The notes: a model not told the origin generated them from the sequence alone. A stretch of 20,495 nt of DNA from Desulfobulbaceae bacterium (GCA_023230525.1 JALNXE010000078.1:1-20495); one strand, 5' to 3'. Shown: positions 1 through 8,139, numbered from the stretch's first letter. Numbers and translations: made by a program.

Positions 1-1676
1 AGCAGGTTGTTGAAGTCATGGGCGATTCCCCCGGCAAGCACCCCGACCGACTCAAGTTTCTGGGTGCGCAAGCGATCCTCTTCCCGTTTTTTCCGCTCGG
101 AAATATCCCGGGCCACTCCCAGCAATGCCGGCCTGTTCTCATATTCAATCCGTTGCAGGCTCAGCTCGATGGGCACCACCGAGCCGTCTTTGCTGACATG
201 GGCGGTCTCAAAAATCGCCTTCTCCACCTCTTTTAATTTCTGCATCCGCTCCGGGACGAGCGCGGCATACTGGGGGGCGACAAACTGGCCGGGTTTCATC
301 TGCAGCAGTTCTGCCCGGGAATATCCCAGGCGGTCACAGGCAGCCTTGTTCACTTCAAACAGGGCGCCCTCCAGATCATAAATCATGATGGCATCATGGG
401 TACTGTCAAAAAGGGTGCGGAATTTTTTTTCCGAGACCGCCAGCGAGTGCAGATGCATGGCGTTTTTAATGGCCACCGCGGCCTGATTGGCCATGGTCTG
501 GTACAATGACACCTCGGCCTCGGTAAATTTTCTCTGCTGCAGGGTATGGCCGATCAGCACCCCGAACATCTCGTCACCGATCAGCATGGGCACGGCCAGG
601 GCTGAGGATATCCTGTACCTCTCAATGAAAGACGGCACGGCAAAGCGCTTCTCCGTTTTGAAATCGACCACTGCCGCGGGTTTCTTTTCCCGCACCACAT
701 AGGTTGCCAGTCCAAGCTCCCTGAGCTCCATGACAGTACCGATTGCCGCCGGAGCAAAGCCTATGGTATCCATGGGAATCAAGGCATTCTTTTCCTTGGT
801 CAAAATCATCACGGTTGAGAAATCAAAGCGCAGCAGCCCCTGGGCCAGACTGATCACCTGGCGGTAGATGGTCGGCAAATCCATGGTGCTGCTGAGAATT
901 TTCGACAAGCCGAGCAGCTCCCCGAGAATTTTTTCCCGCCGCCTGCGTTCGGCAATTTCCTCATTAAGCTCGATATTCTTGTTCCGTAACTCAAGGGTGC
1001 GGGACCCGACAATACTTTCAAGCTTTTCCTGATGTTTTCTGAGCTCGCTCTCCGCCTTGCGCCGCTCCCTGATTTCCTGCTCGTTTGCGTAGCCGATCAA
1101 CAACGAGTTGCGGATGATGCGGAAAACCTCCCTGGAGAGCAGTACGCAGCCGAGGATATAGACCACCGACATGATGCCCATTGCCGTATGGATCTCATCG
1201 CCCACCAGGAAAAATTTGCAGGTAAGAGGGAGAATTACGGGGATGAGGTAAAGAAAAAAAACGTTTTTAACGGCAGAGGCCGAGGCTGAGGCGCCGGCAA
1301 CCATGCCGGCAAGGACAAAGGCGATAAAAAGCTGATGGGGAGTTGACTGGGGCGGAAAAAAATAAATGCCGGCAAATCCCCAGGCAATGCCCGAGATCAT
1401 CAAACCGGCAATGAACAGAATACCCCACCTGGTTGCCTGATTGACTCGCTCCCGGGCGGAACGCTGATAGATTCTGTACAGAACAAACCGGGCAAGAGAG
1501 ATGACAAAAACCGCGGCAACCCAGAGCAGCAGGGGGAAAGGGGAACTGACCTCGAAAAGAACGACGGCCAGAATAAGCGAATTGAGCAGATTGGCCAGCA
1601 GACTGGCATGCAAACCCGCATAAAGTTGCTCTACCTGGTCAGCGTATAATTTCTGTGCAATCGGGCTGCAGTCCAT
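1..1676 (-). CDS. Membrane-bound GAF-PAS sensor histidine kinase (3' part missing)
   Basis: An uninterrupted frame of 558 codons runs from ATG at 1676 off the window start, so the kinase is truncated. Residues about 25-195 hold several hydrophobic membrane segments. A charged, probably coiled-coil linker covers about 197-250. A GAF-like domain lies at about 255-405 (contains AVPMLIGDEMFGVL) and a PAS domain at about 416-527, ending in VARDISERKK, a typical PAC end. The HisKA box begins at about 540 with GGIAHDFNNL; the putative phospho-accepting His is H553. The ATPase domain and any receiver lie outside the window. A GGAGA stretch sits about 10 nt before the start. The AI-2E-family permease ends 43 bp upstream on the same strand, so the two are probably co-transcribed. 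The signal sensed and the partner regulator cannot be told. The family call is firm; the domain borders are approximate. Confidence 0.9.
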   Translation of the reverse strand, partial: MDCSPIAQKLYADQVEQLYAGLHASLLANLLNSLILAVVLFEVSSPFPLLLWVAAVFVISLARFVLYRIYQRSARERVNQATRWGILFIAGLMISGIAWGFAGIYFFPPQSTPHQLFIAFVLAGMVAGASASASAVKNVFFLYLIPVILPLTCKFFLVGDEIHTAMGIMSVVYILGCVLLSREVFRIIRNSLLIGYANEQEIRERRKAESELRKHQEKLESIVGSRTLELRNKNIELNEEIAERRRREKILGELLGLSKILSSTMDLPTIYRQVISLAQGLLRFDFSTVMILTKEKNALIPMDTIGFAPAAIGTVMELRELGLATYVVREKKPAAVVDFKTEKRFAVPSFIERYRISSALAVPMLIGDEMFGVLIGHTLQQRKFTEAEVSLYQTMANQAAVAIKNAMHLHSLAVSEKKFRTLFDSTHDAIMIYDLEGALFEVNKAACDRLGYSRAELLQMKPGQFVAPQYAALVPERMQKLKEVEKAIFETAHVSKDGSVVPIELSLQRIEYENRPALLGVARDISERKKREEDRLRTQKLESVGVLAGGIAHDFNNL

Positions 1677-1719
1677 AGGAGAATTCTCTCCCCGCGCATG
1701 CTGCGTAAAAGCGAAGCGG

Positions 1720-2883
1720 CTATTTGGTGTTAATGGTCCTTTTTTTTGCGGCTATTGAGCGATTCGGATCACCATCCGGCTGATCACCCTGAGCATGTTC
1801 ACCCCGCCAATGGCCGGTTTTTCTCACACACTCCTCATAATTCGTCATATATATATCCGCCAGGGTGAGAAAACCGGTGACAATCATCGGCCCATAGATA
1901 ATGCCCATTACCCCGAACACCTGCAGCCCGCCGATGATGGCCAGAAAAACAAGCAGTAAGTGCATTTTTACCGTTCCCCCCACCAGCTTCGTCTTGAGCA
2001 TGTACTCCACGAACAAGGTGAGCAAGATATACACACCAATCAGGGCAAGTCCTTGCGCCACGTTGCCCTGCAACAGAAGATAGAAAATTGCCGGCCACAT
2101 GATCAAAGCGATGCCGACAATGGGCAGAAAGGCCAGAATTCCCATCACCACTCCCCAGATAACCGGCGAAGAAAAACCCAAAAAAGCAAAGACCATGCCG
2201 CCCGCCACCCCCTGAATCAGGCCGCATGTCCCGTTGCCGATGAGAATGGCCTTACTGATCTCCTCAAACTTCGCGATCAGCCGCCTCTCATGCTCGTCCG
2301 GCAGGGGAGAAAGCCGCATGATGTAAGCAAGCAAACGGCTGCGGTCGATGAGCAGAAAAAAAATGATGATAACCATCATGAAAAAATTAAAAATAAAATT
2401 AAGAATATTGGCCGCCCAGGCGCTGGCCTGGTTATAAACAAAAAGCGCGAACATCCCGCCGAACTTCGACAATTCCGTGCCGAGGGCGGCAAACTCGATT
2501 TTAATCCCGTAGCCGGCGAGCAGGTCCTTGAACCCGGCAAGCAGGGCGCTGCCTTCAACAAATTCATTGAATTTCGCCGCCAGATCCGTGCCCTTTGTCA
2601 ACTGGAAAAGGGCATAGGCTTCTTTGGACAGGGCTCCGACAAAAAAAATCACCGGCACGAAAATCAGCAAGACAATGAGCACGCAGGTAACCAGCGAGGA
2701 AAATTGCGCGGACATTCTCTGCTTGAGATAGAGATAAATCGGGTCAAAAATCGTGGCCAGCAGGTAAGAGAGAATGATACTCGAGACAAAAGGCCACAAC
2801 AGCCAGCCCATCAGAACAGTGGCCAGCAGCAGCAGACTCAGAAAATAAAACAGAACTAGGGGACTCGGCTGTTGCTTTTGCAT
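1720..2883 (-). CDS. AI-2E/PerM (UPF0118) family membrane permease
   Basis: This 387-residue, very hydrophobic protein has the layout of the AI-2E exporter/PerM family. There are N-terminal membrane segments (residues about 8-45 and 60-90), a soluble middle region (about 95-140), then five or so further segments. The characteristic glycine-rich stretch GILAFLPIVGIALIMWP and the late GVMGIIYGPMIVTGFLTLA segment are both present. Family members include the E. coli TqsA autoinducer-2 exporter and Na+/H+ antiporter-like proteins, so the substrate cannot be inferred from sequence. The polar C-terminal tail of about 40 residues (from YMTNYEE) is longer than the membrane core needs. ATG at 2883 has GGAAAAG just upstream. 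The gene is the first of a two-gene unit with the histidine kinase at 1-1676. Confidence 0.9.
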   Translation of the reverse strand: MQKQQPSPLVLFYFLSLLLLATVLMGWLLWPFVSSIILSYLLATIFDPIYLYLKQRMSAQFSSLVTCVLIVLLIFVPVIFFVGALSKEAYALFQLTKGTDLAAKFNEFVEGSALLAGFKDLLAGYGIKIEFAALGTELSKFGGMFALFVYNQASAWAANILNFIFNFFMMVIIIFFLLIDRSRLLAYIMRLSPLPDEHERRLIAKFEEISKAILIGNGTCGLIQGVAGGMVFAFLGFSSPVIWGVVMGILAFLPIVGIALIMWPAIFYLLLQGNVAQGLALIGVYILLTLFVEYMLKTKLVGGTVKMHLLLVFLAIIGGLQVFGVMGIIYGPMIVTGFLTLADIYMTNYEECVRKTGHWRGEHAQGDQPDGDPNRSIAAKKRTINTK

Positions 2884-3347
2884 GTCTTTTCCAGGTCGGG
2901 GAAATAAAAATAAGTTGTTTCAAAGACTGAGAGAATCAGCTATAATCCAAGATCTTACGCTATCATTTGCATAACAAAGTGCCAAACAAAAGCTTATTGC
3001 ACTTTTATTAATTATAATAAATATTTATATTAAAATATTTTTTTTGTACAGAGGAATATTGACTGTCTCGTAAAAACCTTCTCGGTAGCCAAGCAGCGCA
3101 TGATAAGCCGTTGTAAAAGAATAACATGGCCAGAGAAATGCGCCCCAACGGCATAAGGAGCCGTAACGAAATTGAAAAAATGGCCATGTTATTTCGTAAC
3201 CGCTCCTAAGTTCCTGATTTATCATCACGGCAATTTTGTGCCGGGACTTTAAGGGGCACAAATACCAAGCCATCAATATTCAGGGGGCGGCAAATTTTCA
3301 TTGCTCCCCGCCCCAAAGATTTCCGCCTTTCCTCAGGAGTTTTTTTT
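2884..3347. other. Gene-free AT-rich region between permease and ilvE
   Basis: This 464-bp stretch separates the divergent permease and ilvE genes. The part from about 2990 to 3050 is extremely AT-rich and could hold promoter activity. The part from about 3090 to 3210 is an inverted-repeat-rich element listed separately. Open frames here (for example minus 3025-3276) have no convincing ribosome binding site or family signature and were not accepted as genes. Confidence 0.7.
3091..3210. repeat. Compound inverted-repeat element (possible dispersed intergenic repeat or structured RNA)
   Basis: Several complementary pairs occur here: ATAACATGGCCA at 3121-3132 with TGGCCATGTTAT at 3181-3192 (12/12); GTAACGAAAT at 3163-3172 with ATTTCGTAAC at 3191-3200 (10/10, extending imperfectly to about 15 of 18); GCGCAT at 3096-3101 with ATGCGC at 3138-3143; and ACGGC at 3148-3152 with GCCGT at 3160-3164. 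The first two pairs share their right-hand region, so they would form alternative or overlapping folds. The density of pairs is well above what AT-rich spacer DNA would show by chance. Whether it is a mobile repeat, a protein site or an RNA is not decided by the sequence. Confidence 0.6.
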
Positions 3348-4415
3348 ATGAATATTACAATTGAAACAGTGCCGGAGGCCCAGCTCAAACCGAAGCCACA
3401 GGGAAAATCTCTGGGCTTTGGCGCCCTGTTTACCGACCATATGTTTGCCATGGAATATGACAAGGGACAGGGCTGGCATGATGCCAGGATTACCCGCTAC
3501 CAGAACTTTTCCTTTGATCCCGCCGCCATGGTATTTCATTACGGCCAGGCGATCTTCGAAGGACTCAAGGCTTACCGGGGTGCTGACAATGATATTTTCC
3601 TTTTCCGCCCCAAGGATAACCTGGAGCGCATGAATATGTCAGCCACCCGCATGTGCATGCCGACCTTTGATGTTGATGAGGTGTTCCACTGCCTGCAGAC
3701 CTTACTGCGGACTGAGCAGGACTGGGTGCCGGATGCCCAGGGCGCCTCGCTCTACATCCGGCCCACCATGATTGCCACCGAGGCGGGGCTCGGCGTACGG
3801 CCAGCCAAAAAATACCTCTTCTTTATCATCCTGACCCCGGTCGGTGCATACTACCCGGAAGGTTTCAACCCGGTAAAGATTTTCGTCACCGACAAATACG
3901 TCCGGTCGGTGCCCGGCGGGGTGGGCACGGCAAAAACCGCCGGCAACTACGCGGCAAGCATCACGGCGGCGGTGGAGGCCCAGCAGCAGGGCTTCACCCA
4001 GGTCCTCTGGCTGGATGCAGTGCACCGGAAATATGTCGAAGAGGTCGGCACCATGAACATCTTTTTTGTCATTGGTGACGAAATCATCACCCCGCCCCTG
4101 GGCGGCAGCATTCTCGCCGGCATCACCAGGGATTCGGTGATCCAGCTGCTCAACGACTGGGGCCGCAGCGTGGTGGAACGTCCCATCACCATTGACGAAG
4201 TGTTTGCCGCCAGCGCAAACGGTCAGCTGCACGAGGTCTTTGGTACGGGCACCGCAGCGGTCATTTCACCGGTCGGCTCCCTTTTTTACAAGGGTAACAC
4301 CTGCTCGGTAAATAACGGCAAGACCGGAGAGATTGCCCAGCGGCTTTTCACGGAACTGCAGGACATCCAGCACGGGCGGCAGCCGGAATCCCATGGCTGG
4401 GTTGTTAAGCTGTAA
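3348..4415 (+). CDS. ilvE: Branched-chain amino acid aminotransferase
   Basis: A 355-residue fold-type IV PLP enzyme that reversibly transfers the amino group between glutamate and the 2-keto acids of leucine, isoleucine and valine. The length and motifs are those of the longer, eukaryote/Mycobacterium-like IlvE class. FHYGQAIFEGLKAYR is at residues about 63-77. The PLP lysine is K196 in GTAKTAGNYAAS. The conserved EVGTMN (232-237) and the late EVFGTGTAAVISPVG (296-310) are both present. ATG at 3348 has AGGAG at 3335-3339. It stands alone: the upstream neighbour is divergent, and a strong hairpin at 4469-4507 separates it from groES. No leader peptide or attenuator rich in Ile/Leu/Val codons was seen directly upstream. 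Confidence 0.96.
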   Translation: MNITIETVPEAQLKPKPQGKSLGFGALFTDHMFAMEYDKGQGWHDARITRYQNFSFDPAAMVFHYGQAIFEGLKAYRGADNDIFLFRPKDNLERMNMSATRMCMPTFDVDEVFHCLQTLLRTEQDWVPDAQGASLYIRPTMIATEAGLGVRPAKKYLFFIILTPVGAYYPEGFNPVKIFVTDKYVRSVPGGVGTAKTAGNYAASITAAVEAQQQGFTQVLWLDAVHRKYVEEVGTMNIFFVIGDEIITPPLGGSILAGITRDSVIQLLNDWGRSVVERPITIDEVFAASANGQLHEVFGTGTAAVISPVGSLFYKGNTCSVNNGKTGEIAQRLFTELQDIQHGRQPESHGWVVKL

Positions 4416-4468
4416 TTTTTTTCTCCCCCTCTCTTGATTTTTGAAATACCCGTCACTATTGTTTGCCC

Positions 4469-4507
4469 AACTAGGAAATCGGCCCGGCAAGGTCCGATTT
4501 CCTAGTT
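4469..4507 (+). terminator. Hairpin terminator after ilvE
   Basis: A perfect 14-bp inverted repeat, AACTAGGAAATCGG (4469-4482) and CCGATTTCCTAGTT (4494-4507), has an 11-nt loop and is followed by TT then C. The stem is long but the U-tract is short, so termination may be partial. It lies 53 bp past the ilvE stop and before groES. Confidence 0.6.
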
Positions 4508-4575
4508 TTCGTAGAAGTCCTCACCGGTCCTCTCATTTTGCAGCAGGACTTTATCAGGTTGCGGCTTGACGATAT

Positions 4576-4609
4576 CCGGCATACATGCGGTTGCCAGATG
4601 TATGACCGG
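4576..4609 (+). promoter_or_regulatory. Inverted repeat in the groES upstream region
   Basis: CCGGCATACAT at 4576-4586 pairs with ATGTATGACCGG at 4598-4609 (eleven pairs with one bulged A). It is followed shortly by a run of five T at 4615-4619. It lies about 60 bp before the groES start. It is not the HrcA operator CIRCE. It may be an operator, a leader hairpin or a weak terminator. Confidence 0.4.
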
Positions 4610-4669
4610 AGCTGTTTTTCCTGGGTTATCAAAAATTTCAAATCAATCTATTTAGCACGGAGGTTTTAG

Positions 4670-4960
4670 ATGAAAATTCGTCCATTGAATGATCGTATTC
4701 TGGTCAAAAGACTTGAGAGTGAAACAAAAACCGCTGGAGGTATTATCATTCCTGACAGCGCCAAAGAAAAACCGGTGGAAGGCGAAGTAATTGCTGTCGG
4801 CTCCGGCAAACTGAACGACAAAGGCGAGCGAGTTGCCCTGGAAGTAAAAAAAGGCGACTTCGTCCTGTTCAGCAAATATGGCGGAACTGACATAAAAGTT
4901 GAAGGTGTAGACCATCTGATCATGCGCGAGGATGACATCCTTGGTGTGATTGAGAAATAA
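4670..4960 (+). CDS. groES: Co-chaperonin GroES (Hsp10)
   Basis: A 96-residue protein of normal GroES length. It forms the seven-membered lid that closes the GroEL folding chamber in the cytoplasm. The N-terminal MKIRPLNDRILVKR, the mobile loop around residues 16-36 (ETKTAGGIIIPDSAKEKP) that contacts GroEL, and the roof region around DKGERVALEVKKGDFVLF are all recognisable. The C-terminus HLIMREDDILGVIEK is typical. GGAGG at 4659-4663 sits 6 nt before ATG at 4670. groEL follows after an unusually structured 118-bp spacer. Confidence 0.98.
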   Translation: MKIRPLNDRILVKRLESETKTAGGIIIPDSAKEKPVEGEVIAVGSGKLNDKGERVALEVKKGDFVLFSKYGGTDIKVEGVDHLIMREDDILGVIEK

Positions 4961-5015
4961 AACCGTTTTAAATTTGTTACGACTTAGCTGCTGATTAAAA
5001 AAAATACAAACAATT

Positions 5016-5060
5016 GCCTGTCCTCCGGATTAACTAGATCCGGCATTTTTTTTCACAGGC
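5016..5060 (+). promoter_or_regulatory. Terminator-like nested hairpin between groES and groEL
   Basis: The inner stem CCGGAT (5025-5030)/ATCCGG (5038-5043) is followed by eight T at 5046-5053. This is the layout of an intrinsic terminator. An outer pair, GCCTGT (5016-5021)/ACAGGC (5055-5060), encloses both the inner stem and the T-run and ends 6 nt before the groEL Shine-Dalgarno (AGGAG, 5067-5071). It could attenuate groEL, set the GroES:GroEL ratio, or mark a processing site. Confidence 0.55.
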
Positions 5061-5078
5061 GTAGAAAGGAGAAAGATT

Positions 5079-6731
5079 ATGGCGAAAGACATTAAATATG
5101 GTGCCAAAGCCAGGGAAGAAATCCTGATTGGCGTCAACACCCTGGCTGATGCAGTCAAAGTGACCCTTGGCCCGAAAGGCCGCAACGTACTGCTGGAAAA
5201 ATCCTTCGGCGCCCCCACCATCACCAAGGATGGTGTGAGTGTTGCCAAAGAAATCGAGCTGAAAAACAAATTCCAGAACATGGGTGCCCAGATGGTCAAG
5301 GAGGTTGCCTCCAAAACCAGTGATGTCGCCGGTGACGGTACCACCACGGCAACGATTCTGGCCCAGTCCATTTACACCGAAGGCTCCAAACTGGTAGCAG
5401 CGGGCCACAACCCGATGGAAATCAAACGGGGCATCGATAAAGCCGTGCAAACTGTTGTCGCAGAGCTTGCCAAGATCGCCAAACCCACCAAAGAGCAGAA
5501 GGAAATCGCCCAGGTCGGCACCATTTCCGCCAATAATGATGCCACCATTGGTAAAATTATTGCCGAGGCCATGGACAAGGTAGGCAAGGAAGGAGTTATT
5601 ACCGTTGAGGAAGCAAAATCCATGGAGACATCTCTGGATGTGGTTGAAGGTATGCAGTTCGACCGTGGCTACCTTTCTCCTTACTTTGTCACCGATCCGG
5701 AAAAAATGGAAGTCAACATTGAGGACGTCAGCATCCTGATCAATGAGAAAAAAATCAGCAACATGAAAGATCTGCTGCCGGTCCTTGAGCAGGTTGCCAA
5801 AATGGGCAAACCCCTCCTCATCATCGCCGAGGACGTGGACGGCGAAGCGCTGGCCACCCTGGTTGTCAACAAACTGCGCGGCACCTTGAATGTTGCGGCT
5901 GTTAAGGCTCCTGGTTTCGGCGACAGAAGAAAAGCCATGCTGGAGGATATTGCCATCCTTACCGGCGGCCAGGTGATCACCGAAGATCTCGGCATCAAGC
6001 TCGAAAACGTAACCATAAATGACCTTGGCCACGCCAAACGCCTCGTTATCGACAAGGACAACACCACCATTATCGACGGCGCAGGTGACAAAGAAAAACT
6101 TGCCGCCCGCGTAAAACAGATCCGCGCCCAGGCCGAGGAATCCTCCTCGGATTATGACCGCGAGAAACTGCAGGAACGTCTGGCCAAACTGATCGGCGGT
6201 GTGGCCGTCATCAATGTCGGCGCTGCCACTGAAATTGAAATGAAAGAGAAGAAGGCCCGGGTTGAGGACGCACTGAACGCAACCAGAGCGGCCGTTGAGG
6301 AAGGAATCGTTCCCGGCGGCGGCGTGGCTTACATCCGTTGCCTCATGGCGCTCGACAACCTGAAGCTGGAAGGCGAGCAGGCTTTGGGCATCAACATCAT
6401 CAAACGCGCCCTGGAAGAGCCGGTGCGCCAGATCGCCGCCAACGCCGGCTGCGAAGGCTCGGTTGTGGTTGAACATGTGAAAAACCTCAAAAACGCATTT
6501 GGCTTCAATGCCGACACGGAACAGTATGAAGATCTGTTCGAGGCAGGCGTCATCGACCCGGCGAAGGTTACCCGTTTTGCCCTGCAGAATGCAGCCAGTG
6601 TTTCCGGACTGCTGCTGACCACCGAGTGCATGATTGCTGAACACCCGGAGGAAAAAGCTGAAGGCGGCGGCGGTATGCCGGGCGGCATGGGTGGTATGGG
6701 CGGCATGGGCGGCATGGGCGGCATGATGTAA
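5079..6731 (+). CDS. groEL: Chaperonin GroEL (Hsp60)
   Basis: A 550-residue subunit of the double-ring ATP-driven folding chamber. The sequence is typical from end to end: equatorial N-terminus MAKDIKYGAKAREEIL, phosphate-binding TLGPKGRNV (29-37), GDGTTT at 85-90 containing the catalytic-type aspartate, the GFGDRRKAMLEDIAILTGG apical-intermediate segment, and EEGIVPGGGVA in the C-terminal equatorial part. The tail is a GGM repeat ending in MM, as in most bacterial GroELs. AGGAG at 5067-5071 precedes ATG at 5079. It follows groES on the same strand. Two hairpins in succession follow the stop. No second chaperonin copy is in the window. Confidence 0.99.
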   Translation: MAKDIKYGAKAREEILIGVNTLADAVKVTLGPKGRNVLLEKSFGAPTITKDGVSVAKEIELKNKFQNMGAQMVKEVASKTSDVAGDGTTTATILAQSIYTEGSKLVAAGHNPMEIKRGIDKAVQTVVAELAKIAKPTKEQKEIAQVGTISANNDATIGKIIAEAMDKVGKEGVITVEEAKSMETSLDVVEGMQFDRGYLSPYFVTDPEKMEVNIEDVSILINEKKISNMKDLLPVLEQVAKMGKPLLIIAEDVDGEALATLVVNKLRGTLNVAAVKAPGFGDRRKAMLEDIAILTGGQVITEDLGIKLENVTINDLGHAKRLVIDKDNTTIIDGAGDKEKLAARVKQIRAQAEESSSDYDREKLQERLAKLIGGVAVINVGAATEIEMKEKKARVEDALNATRAAVEEGIVPGGGVAYIRCLMALDNLKLEGEQALGINIIKRALEEPVRQIAANAGCEGSVVVEHVKNLKNAFGFNADTEQYEDLFEAGVIDPAKVTRFALQNAASVSGLLLTTECMIAEHPEEKAEGGGGMPGGMGGMGGMGGMGGMM

Positions 6732-6751
6732 ACCGCTGTTCATTTTTTATT

Positions 6752-6808
6752 GACAATGTGAAGAAAATTTACCATATACATGGTTCTTCACATTGTCTTG
6801 TTTTTTTA
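6752..6808 (+). terminator. Strong intrinsic terminator after groEL
   Basis: GACAATGTGAAGAA (6752-6765) pairs perfectly with TTCTTCACATTGTC (6784-6797). The loop itself contains ACCAT/ATGGT. The stem is followed by TTG and seven T. It lies 20 bp after the groEL stop. Confidence 0.85.
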
Positions 6809-6842
6809 ATGTTACCACTGTTTGCAGATGGTAACATTTTTC
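6809..6842 (+). terminator. Second hairpin after groEL
   Basis: ATGTTACCA (6809-6817) and TGGTAACAT (6829-6837) form a perfect 9-bp stem with an 11-nt loop, and the run of T extends through 6841. Coming directly after the first terminator, it would back up groEL termination and insulate the following tRNA gene. Confidence 0.6.
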
Positions 6843-6876
6843 TGTAATACGCTGGCAAAAGGCGGTTGCAGAATTC

Positions 6877-6953
6877 GGCGATGTAGCTCAGATGGTTAGA
6901 GCATACGGCTCATATCCGTAGTGTCCGGGGTTCAATTCCCTGCATCGCCACCA
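6877..6953 (+). tRNA. tRNA-Met (CAT), elongator type
   Basis: A 77-nt tRNA with acceptor stem GGCGATG/CATCGCC, D arm GCTCAGATGGTTAGAGC and anticodon stem TACGG/CCGTA. The loop is CTCATAT, so the anticodon is CAT. The T arm contains GGTTCAATTCC and the 3' ACCA is encoded. The paired first acceptor position argues against initiator tRNA-fMet. The arms resemble elongator tRNA-Met more than the lysidine-modified tRNA-Ile(CAT). Confidence 0.92.
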
Positions 6954-6961
6954 GAAATATA

Positions 6962-7000
6962 AAAAAGCCGCAACCCTTGAGGTTTGCGGCTTTTTTTTTT
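6962..7000 (+). terminator. Terminator after tRNA-Met
   Basis: GCCGCAA and TTGCGGC pair around a short loop and are followed by ten T (6991-7000). It begins about 10 bp after the tRNA CCA end. Confidence 0.88.
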
Positions 7001-7192
7001 GGCTCACCGCCAACAGCACCTACTGCACCGGCGATACTCCTTGCCTCACCCCTCTGCTCTTTTCAACTTTTTATCGACATCCCTAACAAAAAAGATGCTA
7101 ATATAGTTCGGAGGGACGAGGAAATATGCCGTTTCATGACCGCATTCCAGTTGGGAAAACTTTAGATGAAATGATTTAGGAGGACAGCCAAA

Positions 7193-8047
7193 ATGAAAGC
7201 AGGATTTATCGGACTCGGCCACCTTGGCAGAGCGATAGCCGGAAGACTCGTTGAACGTGAACACAGCCTTATCGTCTGGAATCGAAGTGCCGGCAAGACA
7301 GAAGGATTAAAATGCCGTGAAGTTGATTCGCCCTGGGCCGTGGCTGAACAAGCTGACATTTTGTTTTTATGCCTTTTTGACAGCCAGGCCGTACGCAGTG
7401 TCCTCATGGGGGAGAAGGGCCTGCTTTCCGGCAAGATAACGGGTAAAATCATCGTGGATCTGACAACCAACCATTTCACCGACGTTGCCTCATTCCACAC
7501 CATCTGCAAGGAGGCTGGCGCCTTTTATCTGGAATCGCCGGTATTGGGCAGCGTTGTCCCGGCCTCCCAGGGGAATTTAACGGTACTTGTCAGCGGCGAC
7601 CCGTCTGCCTATGAAATAAGCAAGCCAATCCTGGAAGATATCGGTAAAAATATATTCTTTCTTGAAAAACCGGCCCTCGCCACAAAAATGAAACTCATTA
7701 ACAATCTGACGCTGGGAAGTTTCATGGCAACCATTGCCGAGGCGGTCTCCTTTGCAGAACACGTCGGCATGAACAAAAAGGATGTTATTGAAATCTTGTC
7801 AGTCGGCGGCGGCAACTCCCTCGTCCTCAACGCCAAAAAAACAAAACTTCTGGAGGAAGATTTTTCAACCCACTTCTCCAATGCCCTCATCTACAAAGAC
7901 CTGCACTGCCTGATGGATTTGGCCTACAGCGAGAAAAGACCACTTTTTACCGGGGCCATGGCCAAAGAGCTCTATGCAAAGGCGTTTGCCGATGGGCTTG
8001 GCCAGGAAGATTTTTCTTCAATCTACAAGATATTTAAGAAAAAATAG
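7193..8047 (+). CDS. NAD(P)-dependent oxidoreductase, beta-hydroxyacid dehydrogenase family
   Basis: A 284-residue cytoplasmic enzyme of the 3-hydroxyisobutyrate dehydrogenase-like family. The N-terminal Rossmann fold starts with GFIGLGHLG (4-12). N30-R31 at the end of the second strand (VWNRS) is the arrangement that favours NADPH. The substrate motif at 114-135 (ESPVLGSVVPASQGNLTVLV) and the catalytic lysine K167 (KMKLINNLTLG) are present. KDLHCLMDLA at 235-244 matches the conserved C-terminal helix. It resembles glyoxylate/succinic semialdehyde reductases as much as 3-hydroxyisobutyrate dehydrogenase, so the substrate is open. AGGAGG lies about 9 nt before ATG. It is a single-gene unit between tRNA-Met and a minus-strand gene. 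Confidence 0.88.
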   Translation: MKAGFIGLGHLGRAIAGRLVEREHSLIVWNRSAGKTEGLKCREVDSPWAVAEQADILFLCLFDSQAVRSVLMGEKGLLSGKITGKIIVDLTTNHFTDVASFHTICKEAGAFYLESPVLGSVVPASQGNLTVLVSGDPSAYEISKPILEDIGKNIFFLEKPALATKMKLINNLTLGSFMATIAEAVSFAEHVGMNKKDVIEILSVGGGNSLVLNAKKTKLLEEDFSTHFSNALIYKDLHCLMDLAYSEKRPLFTGAMAKELYAKAFADGLGQEDFSSIYKIFKKK

Positions 8048-8139
8048 GTGGAAGTCAATGGTTCAATCGGAATTATTGCCTCAGAGGAAACAACCGTAAC
8101 CGGCCTGTGGTGCCTTGCGGTTGAGACGACCAAGTGAAA

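Noticed and set aside
1960..2859. 299-codon plus-strand frame opposite the AI-2E-family permease
   Set aside because: A highly charged product rich in H, Q, N and K, typical of the antisense of a membrane protein gene.
3025..3276. Possible 83-residue minus-strand protein in the ilvE upstream region
   Set aside because: It overlaps the inverted-repeat element, has no good ribosome binding site, and shows no family motif.
4652..4663. CIRCE operator for groES
   Set aside because: Only the left half (TTAGCAC) is present, merging into the GGAGG ribosome binding site; the second half is absent.
5034..6743. 569-codon minus-strand frame opposite groEL
   Set aside because: It is the mirror of the strongly conserved groEL codons. 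The product is repetitive (many F, G, D, H) with no family signature and no ribosome binding site.
6877..6953. tRNA-Ile (CAT, lysidine-modified) instead of tRNA-Met
   Set aside because: The anticodon alone cannot decide, but the acceptor and anticodon stems resemble elongator tRNA-Met more closely.
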